This document shows positions 12,614 through 20,899 of a stretch of 64,000 nt of DNA, piece by piece. The notes beneath the pieces were generated by a model, which was not told the DNA's origin, made no database searches, and saw only the letters and a list, made by a program, of their open reading frames with translations. The position numbers were made by a program, and so were the translations under genes. Source of the DNA: Chrysophaeum taylorii (taxonomy: Eukaryota > Sar > Pelagophyceae > Pelagomonadales > Pelagomonadaceae). The number at the start of each line of letters is the position of its first letter. The stretch's first letter is position 1. The DNA lies in the NCBI GenBank assembly GCA_029834535.1, contig JAQMWT010000336.1, positions 1 through 64,000 of the forward strand. Reading direction: 5' to 3'.

Positions 12614-14710
12614 ATGGGGGCCGTAGTGAGTGGTGCCGATAGCGAGGCCGCCATGGAAAAAAGGATGGTCGGCGTGTGGGAAACTGGGGAGTCGTCGGCG
12701 TCGATCAGCCCGGCGCTGCGGCGGGCGAACGATGCGCAGCGCGAGCTCGAGCCGCCGCCGATTGCGGACGAGGAGGGAAACGGTACCGTGTGGACCTTGG
12801 TGGCTTGTAGCGTGAACAAGTTCGGGAAGAACCCGTGTGTGGGGTGGCGGCCGCTCCTCAAGCGCGACGTTGAGGGCAAGTTCGAGAAGCTGACGCTTGG
12901 TAACTACGAGTGGTGGACTTACAGCGAGTTGGGAGAGAGCGTCGCGGCGCTCGCGTCTGCCCTTCCCGCGGCTAAGGGGGACGCGCTGCTGATATATGCC
13001 GAGACCCAGCGCGACTGGCTGGTGACGGCGCTCGCATGCTTTCGCATGGGCATCATCGTGGTGACGGCGTATGCGACGCTCGGCGAAGAAGGCGTGACGA
13101 CGTCGCTCGCGCAAACGGGCGCGGTCGTTTGCGTGTGCGACGCCAAGTTACTGAAAATCCTGAGTGGGGCACAGCAGCTCCCCAGCAGCTTGAAGTACGT
13201 GGTGACCATCGGCGACGCACCTGCCGCCGAGTTTCCTTCCTGCGAGACGACGACTATCGCGAAACTGCAGGAGATGGGCAAGCAGGCGCCTAAAGAGGCG
13301 GCGGACGTGGACCCGTCCGACGTTGCTCTCATCATGTATACGAGCGGCACGACGGGAGTGCCCAAGGGGGTCGTGGTGAAGCAGAGTAGCCTCGTGTCGA
13401 TGACGATCTCGGTCAAGAACCACCTCCCGTATTTCAAGCCTGACGACGTCCATTGCGCGTATTTACCGCTCGCCCACATCATGGAGTTGATGATCGAGCT
13501 CTGGTTCCTGCACATCGGTGCAAGCATGGGGTATGGGTCGCCGCAGACCCTTACCGACACGGGGGTCAAACTTCAGACGGGCTGCCGCGGGGACACTCCT
13601 TTGTTGCGACCGACGGCGATGATCTTCGCTCCCGCCGTGCTCGACAAGGTGTACGCGGCCGTCATGCGCAAGGTCCAGAGCTCGGCGGTCAAGGCCTTTT
13701 TATTCGGGTTGGCGCTCAAGGCCGGCGAAAAGCGTTTCGAAAAAGGCCTCAACGGCGCCGGCGTCTTCTGGAACGTGTTGCTCATGAAGAAGATTCAGGC
13801 GCTCATTGGCGGTCGTCTTCGGTACGCCGCGTGCGGGAGTGCGCCGCTCGCCCCGGCCATTCAGATCTTCGTGCAGACGTGCTTCAACTGCCCCGTGCGC
13901 CAGGGCTACGGTTGCACCGAGACGTGCGGCGTGTCGACGCTCGGCACGATGCAGGACAGCGACCCTGGTCAGGTCGGCCCGCCGACGCCGGTGACCTATA
14001 TACGGCTTCGAGACTGGGAAGACGGCGGCTACCTCAATGCCGATCTGCAGAATCCGAACATCGGCCGCCGCCGTGGCGAGGTTCTGATTGGCGGACCCGC
14101 GACCTGCGAAGGGTACTACGTCGACAAGTGGCGTCCCGACCCCGCCATCGCCAAGAAGAACAAGGAGGACTTCATGGTCGTCGACGGTATCCGCTATTTC
14201 TGCACGGGTGATATCGGCGAGGTCGACAAGTTCGGCCGCCTCCGCATCGTCGACCGCAAGAAGGATCTCTTCAAAGGCGCCACGGGCGAATATGTCGCGC
14301 TCACCAAGGTCGAAGCCGCGCTCAAGCTCTCCAAGTTTGTCGAGATTCCTATGGTGTATGGAAAGACCGGCGAGAAAGGCGTCGTTGCTCTCATTTGCCC
14401 GCAGATGCCAGCCATACAAGACCTCAAGGCCTCCGTTGGCCTCAAGGACATGCCCTACGGCCCGGACCTCGTCCAGCGCCCCGAGATCGTCAAGGCCGTC
14501 TCCGACGCGCTCAAGAAGCAATGCAAGCAGTCGGGCCTCTTGGCATTCGAAACGCCCATGGCCTTTGTTCTCGTCGTCGCTCCCGATGGGTCGCCCGCCC
14601 TGACACCCGAGAACGGGCTTCTCACCAGCACCTTGAAAGTCAAGCGCCCTATGGTCGCGAAAGCCTTCCAAGCCGAACTCGATGCCTGCTATGCTTCCGT
14701 CACGGCCTGA
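12614..14710 (+). CDS. long-chain acyl-CoA synthetase (AMP-forming)
   Basis: A 698-residue single-exon protein of the ANL (acyl-CoA synthetase) family. It would activate long-chain fatty acids to acyl-CoA using ATP and CoA, feeding lipid synthesis or beta-oxidation. The AMP-binding P-loop is MYTSGTTGVPKG at residues 241-252. The second adenylation motif is GYGCTETCG from residue 431. The TGDIG motif is at about 531-535, and the hinge reads RIVDRKKDLFKGATGEYV, matching long-chain (ACSL-type) rather than short-chain enzymes. Length is normal for the family. The N-terminus MGAVVS fits an N-myristoylation signal (Gly2, Ser6), which would tether the enzyme to membranes; this is inference. The ATG at 12614 is the first in frame. 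A 16-bp tandem repeat starts right after the stop. Confidence 0.93.
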   Translation: MGAVVSGADSEAAMEKRMVGVWETGESSASISPALRRANDAQRELEPPPIADEEGNGTVWTLVACSVNKFGKNPCVGWRPLLKRDVEGKFEKLTLGNYEWWTYSELGESVAALASALPAAKGDALLIYAETQRDWLVTALACFRMGIIVVTAYATLGEEGVTTSLAQTGAVVCVCDAKLLKILSGAQQLPSSLKYVVTIGDAPAAEFPSCETTTIAKLQEMGKQAPKEAADVDPSDVALIMYTSGTTGVPKGVVVKQSSLVSMTISVKNHLPYFKPDDVHCAYLPLAHIMELMIELWFLHIGASMGYGSPQTLTDTGVKLQTGCRGDTPLLRPTAMIFAPAVLDKVYAAVMRKVQSSAVKAFLFGLALKAGEKRFEKGLNGAGVFWNVLLMKKIQALIGGRLRYAACGSAPLAPAIQIFVQTCFNCPVRQGYGCTETCGVSTLGTMQDSDPGQVGPPTPVTYIRLRDWEDGGYLNADLQNPNIGRRRGEVLIGGPATCEGYYVDKWRPDPAIAKKNKEDFMVVDGIRYFCTGDIGEVDKFGRLRIVDRKKDLFKGATGEYVALTKVEAALKLSKFVEIPMVYGKTGEKGVVALICPQMPAIQDLKASVGLKDMPYGPDLVQRPEIVKAVSDALKKQCKQSGLLAFETPMAFVLVVAPDGSPALTPENGLLTSTLKVKRPMVAKAFQAELDACYASVTA

Positions 14711-14712
14711 CT

Positions 14713-14815
14713 GCCTGCCCGACTGAGCACCTACCTGACTGAGCACCTGCCTGACTGAGCACCTGCCTGACTGAGCACCTGCCTGACTGAGCACCTGCCT
14801 GACTGAGCACCTGCC
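14713..14815 (+). repeat. 16-bp tandem repeat directly after the synthetase stop codon
   Basis: About six near-perfect copies of the unit CTGACTGAGCACCTGC begin 2-3 bp after the TGA stop and lie in the presumed 3' UTR. The outer copies are slightly degenerate. Confidence 0.9.
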
Positions 14816-15440
14816 GTCGAGCACTTGCCGTCTCGCGGGTGTTTATGAGGTGCATACTCCATCGTTTTTTTTTTTTGCCCCTTTAATATGCTCTTCGCAA
14901 TCAAGCTGCGCCGACTCAAAAAAATGTGGAAAATACACTACCTACGACGCGTTTGAGAATGCCGCGCGAAACAAGCACGCCCCATTACTACAAGTAAGAA
15001 AGAGCAAAGTCCGAGGCTCTTGCACTCTCTTGCCTTTCTGCTGCTCTTCGCAAGAGTGCTGCGCCAACCTAAACCACACATACGTGCGGCATCATGGTCA
15101 CGACACGTGTGAGGAGAGCGACAATCGCGCGCCGAACCTAGGAAGAGGCATACTTTTGCGGCAAAAAGCATTCGCGAGTCCTAGAGCCTGATGACAGCTG
15201 GTGCTCGTCGAGAGCTTTGTCGTCGAGAATTGTACTATTATGTCATTCTTTCTTCGAGAACCACCAAAGTACCATTGTAGTGAGGTCAAGTCTCCTCAAA
15301 GTGAGCAGTGCCCTATTATTAACTAACTAACTAACTTCAGACCTCTCCCGAGCATGGGAGCCAGGCCGGACCGAAAGGAGCCAGTCCGGAATCACGGGCC
15401 CGTAGACGAGGAGTGCCGAAAGGTCGGTCGGCGGAGAGTG
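14816..15440. other. intergenic region, no gene seen
   Basis: This contains a T-run near 14866-14876, moderately AT-rich sequence and a short (AACT)n microsatellite at about 15320-15337. Only short random reading frames occur. Confidence 0.5.
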
Positions 15441-15444
15441 ACCA

Positions 15445-15665
15445 TCAAGCTTGTCGCCATGCGACGAGGAGACCGCGATGTGACTGACAACCAACTCGTC
15501 GATAACCTTCCGTCTTCGCCCCCCGGCCATACCCCGTCCCACTGCGAACGTTCCGGCTGCCAACCGGCCCGCCCGGGAGGCGAATAGGTGCCAACCTACG
15601 CCAGGAGGGCGGATTCCCTCGCAAGGCTCAGGATTCATGAGGCACCGTCCTCCATCGCAACCGCA
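15445..15665 (-). mobile_element. 5' fragment of a LINE (same family as 38640-38853)
   Basis: About 130 bp (15530-15665) match 38717-38850 at roughly 75-80% identity by eye, with weaker similarity continuing down to about 15445. On the minus strand both copies translate into similar peptides containing a GRRRK block. In the other copy this leads into an endonuclease start (LLVSQNVRGLK). I read it as the 5' end of the same non-LTR element, truncated here before any catalytic motif. Confidence 0.55.
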
Positions 15666-16102
15666 TTCGGTGATCAGGGGTAGGGTCCGAGGATGGATGA
15701 CGTCATTCACTTTATCCCCTAACACTCCCCCCAAACCTCCGTCTAAATCTAACAATATATGCCGCGTTTGGCTAAATTGACGTTCAGCCTACAATGCTGT
15801 AAAATCCCAAATGTAGGTTTTATTAGGTGCCCTATTATTATTACTCAGTTATGTGTTGTGTGCGACAAATTTCTGTCTTTCGTGAAGCTATCTGCCATTT
15901 CGTCACATATAGAACTTACGTCATCCGGAAGATCTCAAGGGTACCGAAACTCAAAGAAAATTCATTTCCCTTTGTGTATGAAGTCTTTAAAATCAAAGTT
16001 TAGGTCAACACTGACATATTCTGACGACGAAAATGTCACGGGTGCATTGTCCAGGAGGTTGAACCTCTGGCGATGCCGTGAGAGCCAGGAGGTTACACAC
16101 AC
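15666..16102. other. AT-richer intergenic region upstream of the XK-related-like gene
   Basis: Lower GC than its surroundings. A 156-codon frame across 15759-16229 has no recognisable features, is AT-rich at third positions and overlaps the start of the next gene in another frame, so I do not call it. It probably contains the promoter of the next gene. Confidence 0.4.
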
Positions 16103-17698
16103 ATGGGGTTGGTTGGCGATGTGGTGTCGGTGGTCTTTGGGGAGGAGCCCGAGACGAGCGATGCTTTTCGACGGATCATTCAGCGCAAGTGGGTCGCCAT
16201 CGTGTACCTCGTGGCGTCGTCAATGGTGACAGTGGGCGACACCATTTCCGATGTGGCGGTTACGATTCAATGGTACAACGACTTGGATCGCATTTACGCG
16301 CGTCTCTCGGGAGCCATCTTAGTTATGAGCGCGGCCGTGTCGTCGTTGTATGCTCTCGGGAGTTTTAACGAGGCACAGAGCGAAAGTGCTCCGGGAGAGG
16401 GTTCGTCCCGGGTGATGATGCTGCTGTTCGGTCTCTTCTCGCTCGTCGATCTCCAGACGCTCCCGTGGGCCGCCCATATTTTGTGGCTCGTGTGGACCGG
16501 CAGTATGCGTCCCGAACGCGTGTTTTGCACCGAGCATTTTCTCGGGTTCGCCGCAGCCAAGAATCCGATTTTCCGCTTCAAGCTTGCCAAGGTCCTCGAG
16601 TTTGTCCTCGAGGCATCGCTCGAGATCGTGCTGCAGACCACGGCAGTCGCTTATGGCTACTTTGTCCAAGACAAGGCGCCGTCGATCGCGTTGAGGTGCT
16701 CGATAGCGCTCAGCGTTCTCAGCATCTCGGCGGGCATGTCGACGACCTACCTGTGCTACGAAACGGCAAAAAACCAGATCCTTGGGGGCTTCTTCTTCGC
16801 GGGGGCACTCGTCGCCCGCGTTGCCGTCTTTGTGTTTGGATTTGTTGAGTACGGCGGATACGCGTGCGCGATCTTCGCGGCCGTCGTCTTCGCGTCGCGC
16901 GCGGCGATCTTAGCGTACGTCGACTGGTTTTCGCTCACCCGCGATTTCCGCGACCAAAACAAGTGGACTGGCAAGTGTTGTGGCACGTTCTGGAACGTGC
17001 TCCTTTACGTCGTCCTGACGATACCGACGCTCGTCGTCGAGGCGATCGTTCCGCTCGGCGTGCGTCGCCGCGGTTACAGGGACGACTCGACCGGCGTGAT
17101 AGACACAGTCTTTTGGGGGACCATCGACCGCGAACCCGGCGACGCGGTTGCATTGGCGATCACCGAATTCGGGAACCCGGAAGATTGCCAGGGTGTGCGG
17201 AGTCGCCTCGCGTCGCCCGTCGCGACCGTCGTGATAGCGCTCCACGTCCTCGAGAATCTCGTTGTGCTCGCCGTCCTGGCCGCCGTGCCGAACGCGAATC
17301 GCTCGGAGGTCGGCGCCGGTTACCTTGTCGTCTTCGTGGTCGGGCCGATGCTCGTCTCTGCTGCGGCCTACGAGCGCATCAATCGCGCCACCAAGAACAT
17401 CGAAGCTCGTTGGAAGGACCAAGTCTACGCCGTCGCTGCTCGCCTCGCAGAGGGTTCCTCGCCACTTGCGGAAAGTTTCGACGCGTCGTCTTCCCCCGAC
17501 TTTGACGTTTCGGCGACGCTCTTCGGCGACGAAGCGACCCTCGAGACCTGCGAGCGCCTCAAAGAAGATATCGACGCCGGGACGCTCAACGACCCCCGAC
17601 GCCGCAAAGCCCTCGATCTCCTCGTCATCGGCAGGGCGCGAGTCCACCTCCACGCCGGGGGGGATGGCCGACGCCAACAACCAAACGAGGCAGTCTGA
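16103..17698 (+). CDS. multi-pass membrane protein resembling the XK-related family
   Basis: A 531-residue protein with about nine or ten hydrophobic segments (approximate residues 30-48, 66-86, 104-132, 165-188, 198-216, 227-249, 253-273, 297-317, 381-405 and 412-430). Two motifs recall XK-related proteins, some of which scramble phospholipids: GDTISDVAVTIQWYND in the first helices and KVLEFVLEASLEIVLQ in the middle, like the family's LE-x-x-PQ-x-x-LQ helix. The usual proline of that helix is replaced by Leu. The C-terminal ~100 residues are soluble and acidic. The start ATG follows a purine-rich leader. The family call rests on motif resemblance only. It could be an unrelated polytopic protein. 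Confidence 0.6.
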   Translation: MGLVGDVVSVVFGEEPETSDAFRRIIQRKWVAIVYLVASSMVTVGDTISDVAVTIQWYNDLDRIYARLSGAILVMSAAVSSLYALGSFNEAQSESAPGEGSSRVMMLLFGLFSLVDLQTLPWAAHILWLVWTGSMRPERVFCTEHFLGFAAAKNPIFRFKLAKVLEFVLEASLEIVLQTTAVAYGYFVQDKAPSIALRCSIALSVLSISAGMSTTYLCYETAKNQILGGFFFAGALVARVAVFVFGFVEYGGYACAIFAAVVFASRAAILAYVDWFSLTRDFRDQNKWTGKCCGTFWNVLLYVVLTIPTLVVEAIVPLGVRRRGYRDDSTGVIDTVFWGTIDREPGDAVALAITEFGNPEDCQGVRSRLASPVATVVIALHVLENLVVLAVLAAVPNANRSEVGAGYLVVFVVGPMLVSAAAYERINRATKNIEARWKDQVYAVAARLAEGSSPLAESFDASSSPDFDVSATLFGDEATLETCERLKEDIDAGTLNDPRRRKALDLLVIGRARVHLHAGGDGRRQQPNEAV

Positions 17699-18641
17699 AT
17701 TCCCTTCTGTCGCTGTTGTTGTTGTTCTTGTTCTTGTGGGCCCCGCCTAATAGCTCTAGGCTTTTTTATGGGGACCTCGTGGAGCATTTGGCACTTCAAA
17801 TGGAACAACTGTCCATTCATCTTGGCCCGCCCGAGAGAAGGGTGTGTCTTGATGATCTGGCGCGCTCGGGATACCGCCGAGATCCAGGTAGTAAATGGCG
17901 TTTCACTATAGCTACCTAGCTTCGGATACTGGAAGGGTGGACTTCGTTCGTGTACGCCGCCTATGTGTCTTATAACTTTCGCGAGCGCCGACGAACGAGC
18001 TCTTTCGCCTCGCACTGTGCCAAGTGAGTCGCACGCTACCACTCCGCGCGTCCGCATCCCCACGTCCATTAGCAGTCGGCACGTATAGAAGAATCCTACG
18101 ACGCTCGCTAGTGCAGTGCGATGCTTGGGTTCGGTTCTTGACAGGGGCCCCTCTGCGCTTGCGCATGACTCGCTGGATGCTTCGTGCTTTTATTCTTCCC
18201 CGGACGCCGATTTTTTGCCTGCGCGACTTTCCCCGCGTGGCTTGCTTGCTCTCGCGTTGTTTTCGTTGTTGGCGAGCTTAGTTGTTGTAATGCTAGAGAC
18301 CATCGGCCTTTGGGCCGGGCGCGCTGTGCCCTCACCGCCCTCAGCCATGTCGCCGCTTCGGGCAGCCCCATCCAGGCCGCCCGCGCCCAGCAGGACGTCA
18401 CACTTTGTCGCACACACCTACGCCCAGCGGCAGAATGCGTACGGCCTACATAATTAGTAATGCACGTTACGAAATCTCGGAAATTCATTTACGCCATAAT
18501 ACGATATCCATGAAACAGCGCACAAAAAGCAGTGGTGGTGCCGAGTGGAGCTCTGTGCGTCGCGATCATGTTGCGCATCTCGGGCACTTCTTCAATCGGT
18601 GCTGAGGCCATGAAATTCGCTCAAGCGAGCGTTTATTCGGG

Positions 18642-18644
<3 letters not shown>

Positions 18645-18676
<32 letters not shown>
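18645..18676 (+). repeat. (CTG)n microsatellite
   Basis: About eleven uninterrupted CTG units outside any recognised gene. Confidence 0.9.
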
Positions 18677-19381
18677 TTGTGATGAAGCGTCGACAATCAA
18701 GCGCGTAGCCGGCTTGGGAAGCAGAGCAAGTTCGCTAGTTTGACAACATGCACACGGCAAAAGCTCTGCACTATTCATTCTAGAGACCGACGCTTCTTGT
18801 AGAGTCACCCGTTCGTTCGGTCGCGTCGTCGGTCAGACGTGAGAATTCTGTTTCTCCACGCGCGGTAGAATTCATTCGCCGCCGTAGGGAAAGAGCTGCG
18901 CAGTTGCGCACAAACGACGTTTCGATAGCCTCGCCTCAGCCCTTAAAGTGGATGCGCGGGTTCATCTGCTGCCAGTTGCGACGTGATCGAATGAATTTTC
19001 AAGCTCGACAGCGCCGATTTTTTCGCCGTCGACGGTGGTGGCGGGCCGGCTTGCATAACGGCGTCCCAGAGCTAGCCGCAAGCTTGCACGAACTGATCGA
19101 ACACGCCCGCTGCGAGAAGCTGACCAAAGCGTCCATGAAAGCATCAATTGAGTACCTCGTTGAAGAGCGCCACAAAAATCACGTAGGCGACAGCGAGACA
19201 GACGGGTCCTCCACGTCGAAAGTCCTCGTCGGCGGCAACTTGCGATTTTAGTGTGCCTGCCGCATCTCGTTCTGAAAGCTTTCTCCAATTCGGTCTCGTG
19301 GCGGCGGCGGAGTCGTTGCGCTGCGAGACGCCGCGGGCGCGAAGCCGTACTGCCTCTCGATTGCGCGGCCAACTCGCTGAT

Positions 19382-19383
19382 GA

Positions 19384-19415
<32 letters not shown>

Positions 19416-19420
19416 AAAGA
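19382..19420 (+). repeat. (GAAA)n microsatellite
   Basis: Nine or so GAAA units, in the presumed 3' flank of the minus-strand decarboxylase gene. Confidence 0.9.
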
Positions 19421-19529
19421 GCCCCCGAGCTAAATAAATAAATAGCACAATCCGCATCAAGAAGAAGAAGAAGAATACAGCAGATTTTTCTTCCTCCGTC
19501 GGGTTGAGAGTAATAAATAGCCTAGTATA

Positions 19530-20678
19530 TCAGGGGAGAGAGCCGACGTGGAGTTGGTTGGGGTTGGGCCCGCGCGGGAGCTTGTGGATTGGGTGGTTTT
19601 TTGGGGCGCGGCGGCGGCGGTGGTTGGGAGGTTCGGCGTGGAGGTCATCATCTAGATAATCGTGATGGTCGGGGTCGAGGACGTAGTTGGCCATCATGCA
19701 GACCGCGTCGGTTTCGACGCAGAGGGAGGAAAGGTCGGCACGCGCGTAGGTAGCCTTGGGGAGGTCGATGTGATTGAGCTTGTCGAAGGTGGTGACGTGC
19801 TTTAAGCCCGCGGCGTCGGCGAACAAGGTGACGACGATACGCTTGGGTTTGAAGACGCTGAGGACGTTTTTGAGGAGCGAGGTGTAGGACTTGAGGGGGG
19901 TGTTTGTCTCGAAGGAGGCGTAGGAGCACGATGGCTCGGGAGTGACGTGGACGGTCGTGTAGCTCCCGTAAACGAGGCTATTCATCGAATAGCCGCACGG
20001 CGCGAAGGCCCGCGCGTCGACTTTGGCCCCGACCAGATCCCCGAGGCCCGATCGCTGCGTCATGATATTCCCAGTCTCTTGATCGTCGATTTCGCCTGGT
20101 TTGAGGTAAAATTGTTCTCGAACTTCGTCGGCCAAGTCGAACATCATCACGTTGACCGTCCGCTCCGTCTCGAGCTCCGAGGGACGCTCGCACTGGTCCG
20201 AAATGAAGACGAACCAGTGGTCGCCCGTCATCGGACCGAGGACGTATCCGCTTCCGCAAATCGGGTGTGCCTTGAGGTACGAGAGCTCCTCGTGGAAGCT
20301 CGTGTGCGGCGACGTCTGATCGTCGGGAAAAACGAAATTTTTCCGCGAATATCCTACCCACTCGACCCGCATATCGAGGGTTCCCGTGTACTCGAGCAGC
20401 TTCCGGAGCGACCTGAGCAAAGTCGTCCGTCCGCACGTCTTGATCACCCACTTGTATTTGTAGACGAACAACGACGACTCGGACAGCACGTAAGCGTCGA
20501 GATACTCGTTGGATATTTTCGAGAGGATCTCGCATCTCGCCTCGGCGAGAATCGCGTCGAGGGCACCGCGACCCAGGGCGCGACACCCCTCGCCACACGG
20601 CGCGAAGCACACTTCCAACGTCTTCTCGGGGCCCTCGAAGCTTGCAACTTCCGTCATCTTGAACTCCTCGAAGATCAT
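19530..20678 (-). CDS. S-adenosylmethionine decarboxylase proenzyme
   Basis: A 382-residue eukaryote-type AdoMet decarboxylase. It makes decarboxylated SAM, the aminopropyl donor for spermidine and spermine. The substrate loop FEGPEKTLEV is at residues 14-23. The self-cleavage site is LSESSLF, with Glu67-Ser68, where Ser68 becomes the pyruvoyl group. The proton donor is Cys82 (KTCGRTT). Ser231 (GYSMNS) and His244 (YTTVHVTPE) match the processing Ser and His of the human enzyme. All key residues are present. Compared with the ~334-residue human protein there is a His/Arg/Pro-rich C-terminal tail of about 40 residues. Met1 (20678) is followed by a second possible start at Met8. It is head to head with the aminotransferase fusion, 221 bp away. 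No upstream regulatory ORF like that of plants was identified. Confidence 0.95.
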   Translation of the reverse strand: MIFEEFKMTEVASFEGPEKTLEVCFAPCGEGCRALGRGALDAILAEARCEILSKISNEYLDAYVLSESSLFVYKYKWVIKTCGRTTLLRSLRKLLEYTGTLDMRVEWVGYSRKNFVFPDDQTSPHTSFHEELSYLKAHPICGSGYVLGPMTGDHWFVFISDQCERPSELETERTVNVMMFDLADEVREQFYLKPGEIDDQETGNIMTQRSGLGDLVGAKVDARAFAPCGYSMNSLVYGSYTTVHVTPEPSCSYASFETNTPLKSYTSLLKNVLSVFKPKRIVVTLFADAAGLKHVTTFDKLNHIDLPKATYARADLSSLCVETDAVCMMANYVLDPDHHDYLDDDLHAEPPNHRRRRAPKNHPIHKLPRGPNPNQLHVGSLP

Positions 20679-20899
20679 CGTGTCAGCTGATCGCGTCGTT
20701 CACGGAGAACACGTCCCCCCGCGCCGTCACCACTGAAGCCCACCAGGGCATAAAGAAAGAGCAAGCCCGACAACAATCGTCGACGATCGACGATGTTAAT
20801 AAAATTACACCACACACGAAGCCACTGGCGAACCAAACAACAACCCCTAGTAGTAAAGTAAAAGGGGTAGGCACCTTGAAACCCTCTTCTTCTGAAAGG
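20679..20899. promoter_or_regulatory. divergent promoter region between AdoMet decarboxylase and the aminotransferase fusion
   Basis: Only 221 bp separate the two start codons, so both 5' UTRs and promoters must share or overlap this interval. It is AT-richer than the genes on either side. No specific site is assigned. Confidence 0.5.

Larger units (their letters stand above)
17699..19529. other. 1.8 kb intergenic region with microsatellites
   Basis: Between the membrane protein gene and the end of the decarboxylase gene. It carries a (CTG)n run of about eleven units at 18645-18676, a (GAAA)n run at about 19382-19420, AAT/AAAT repeats near 19430-19445 and (AAG)n at about 19460-19474. Frames at 18904-19251 (+) and 18962-19372 (-) overlap each other and have no recognisable domain, so neither is called. 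Confidence 0.5.

Noticed and set aside
13700-14824. 374-codon minus-strand frame antisense to acyl-CoA synthetase
   Set aside because: Shadow of a strongly supported gene. High-GC third positions create long antisense frames, and no domain is visible.
18904-19372. overlapping frames on both strands upstream of the decarboxylase end
   Set aside because: Mutually exclusive, no domain, low complexity.
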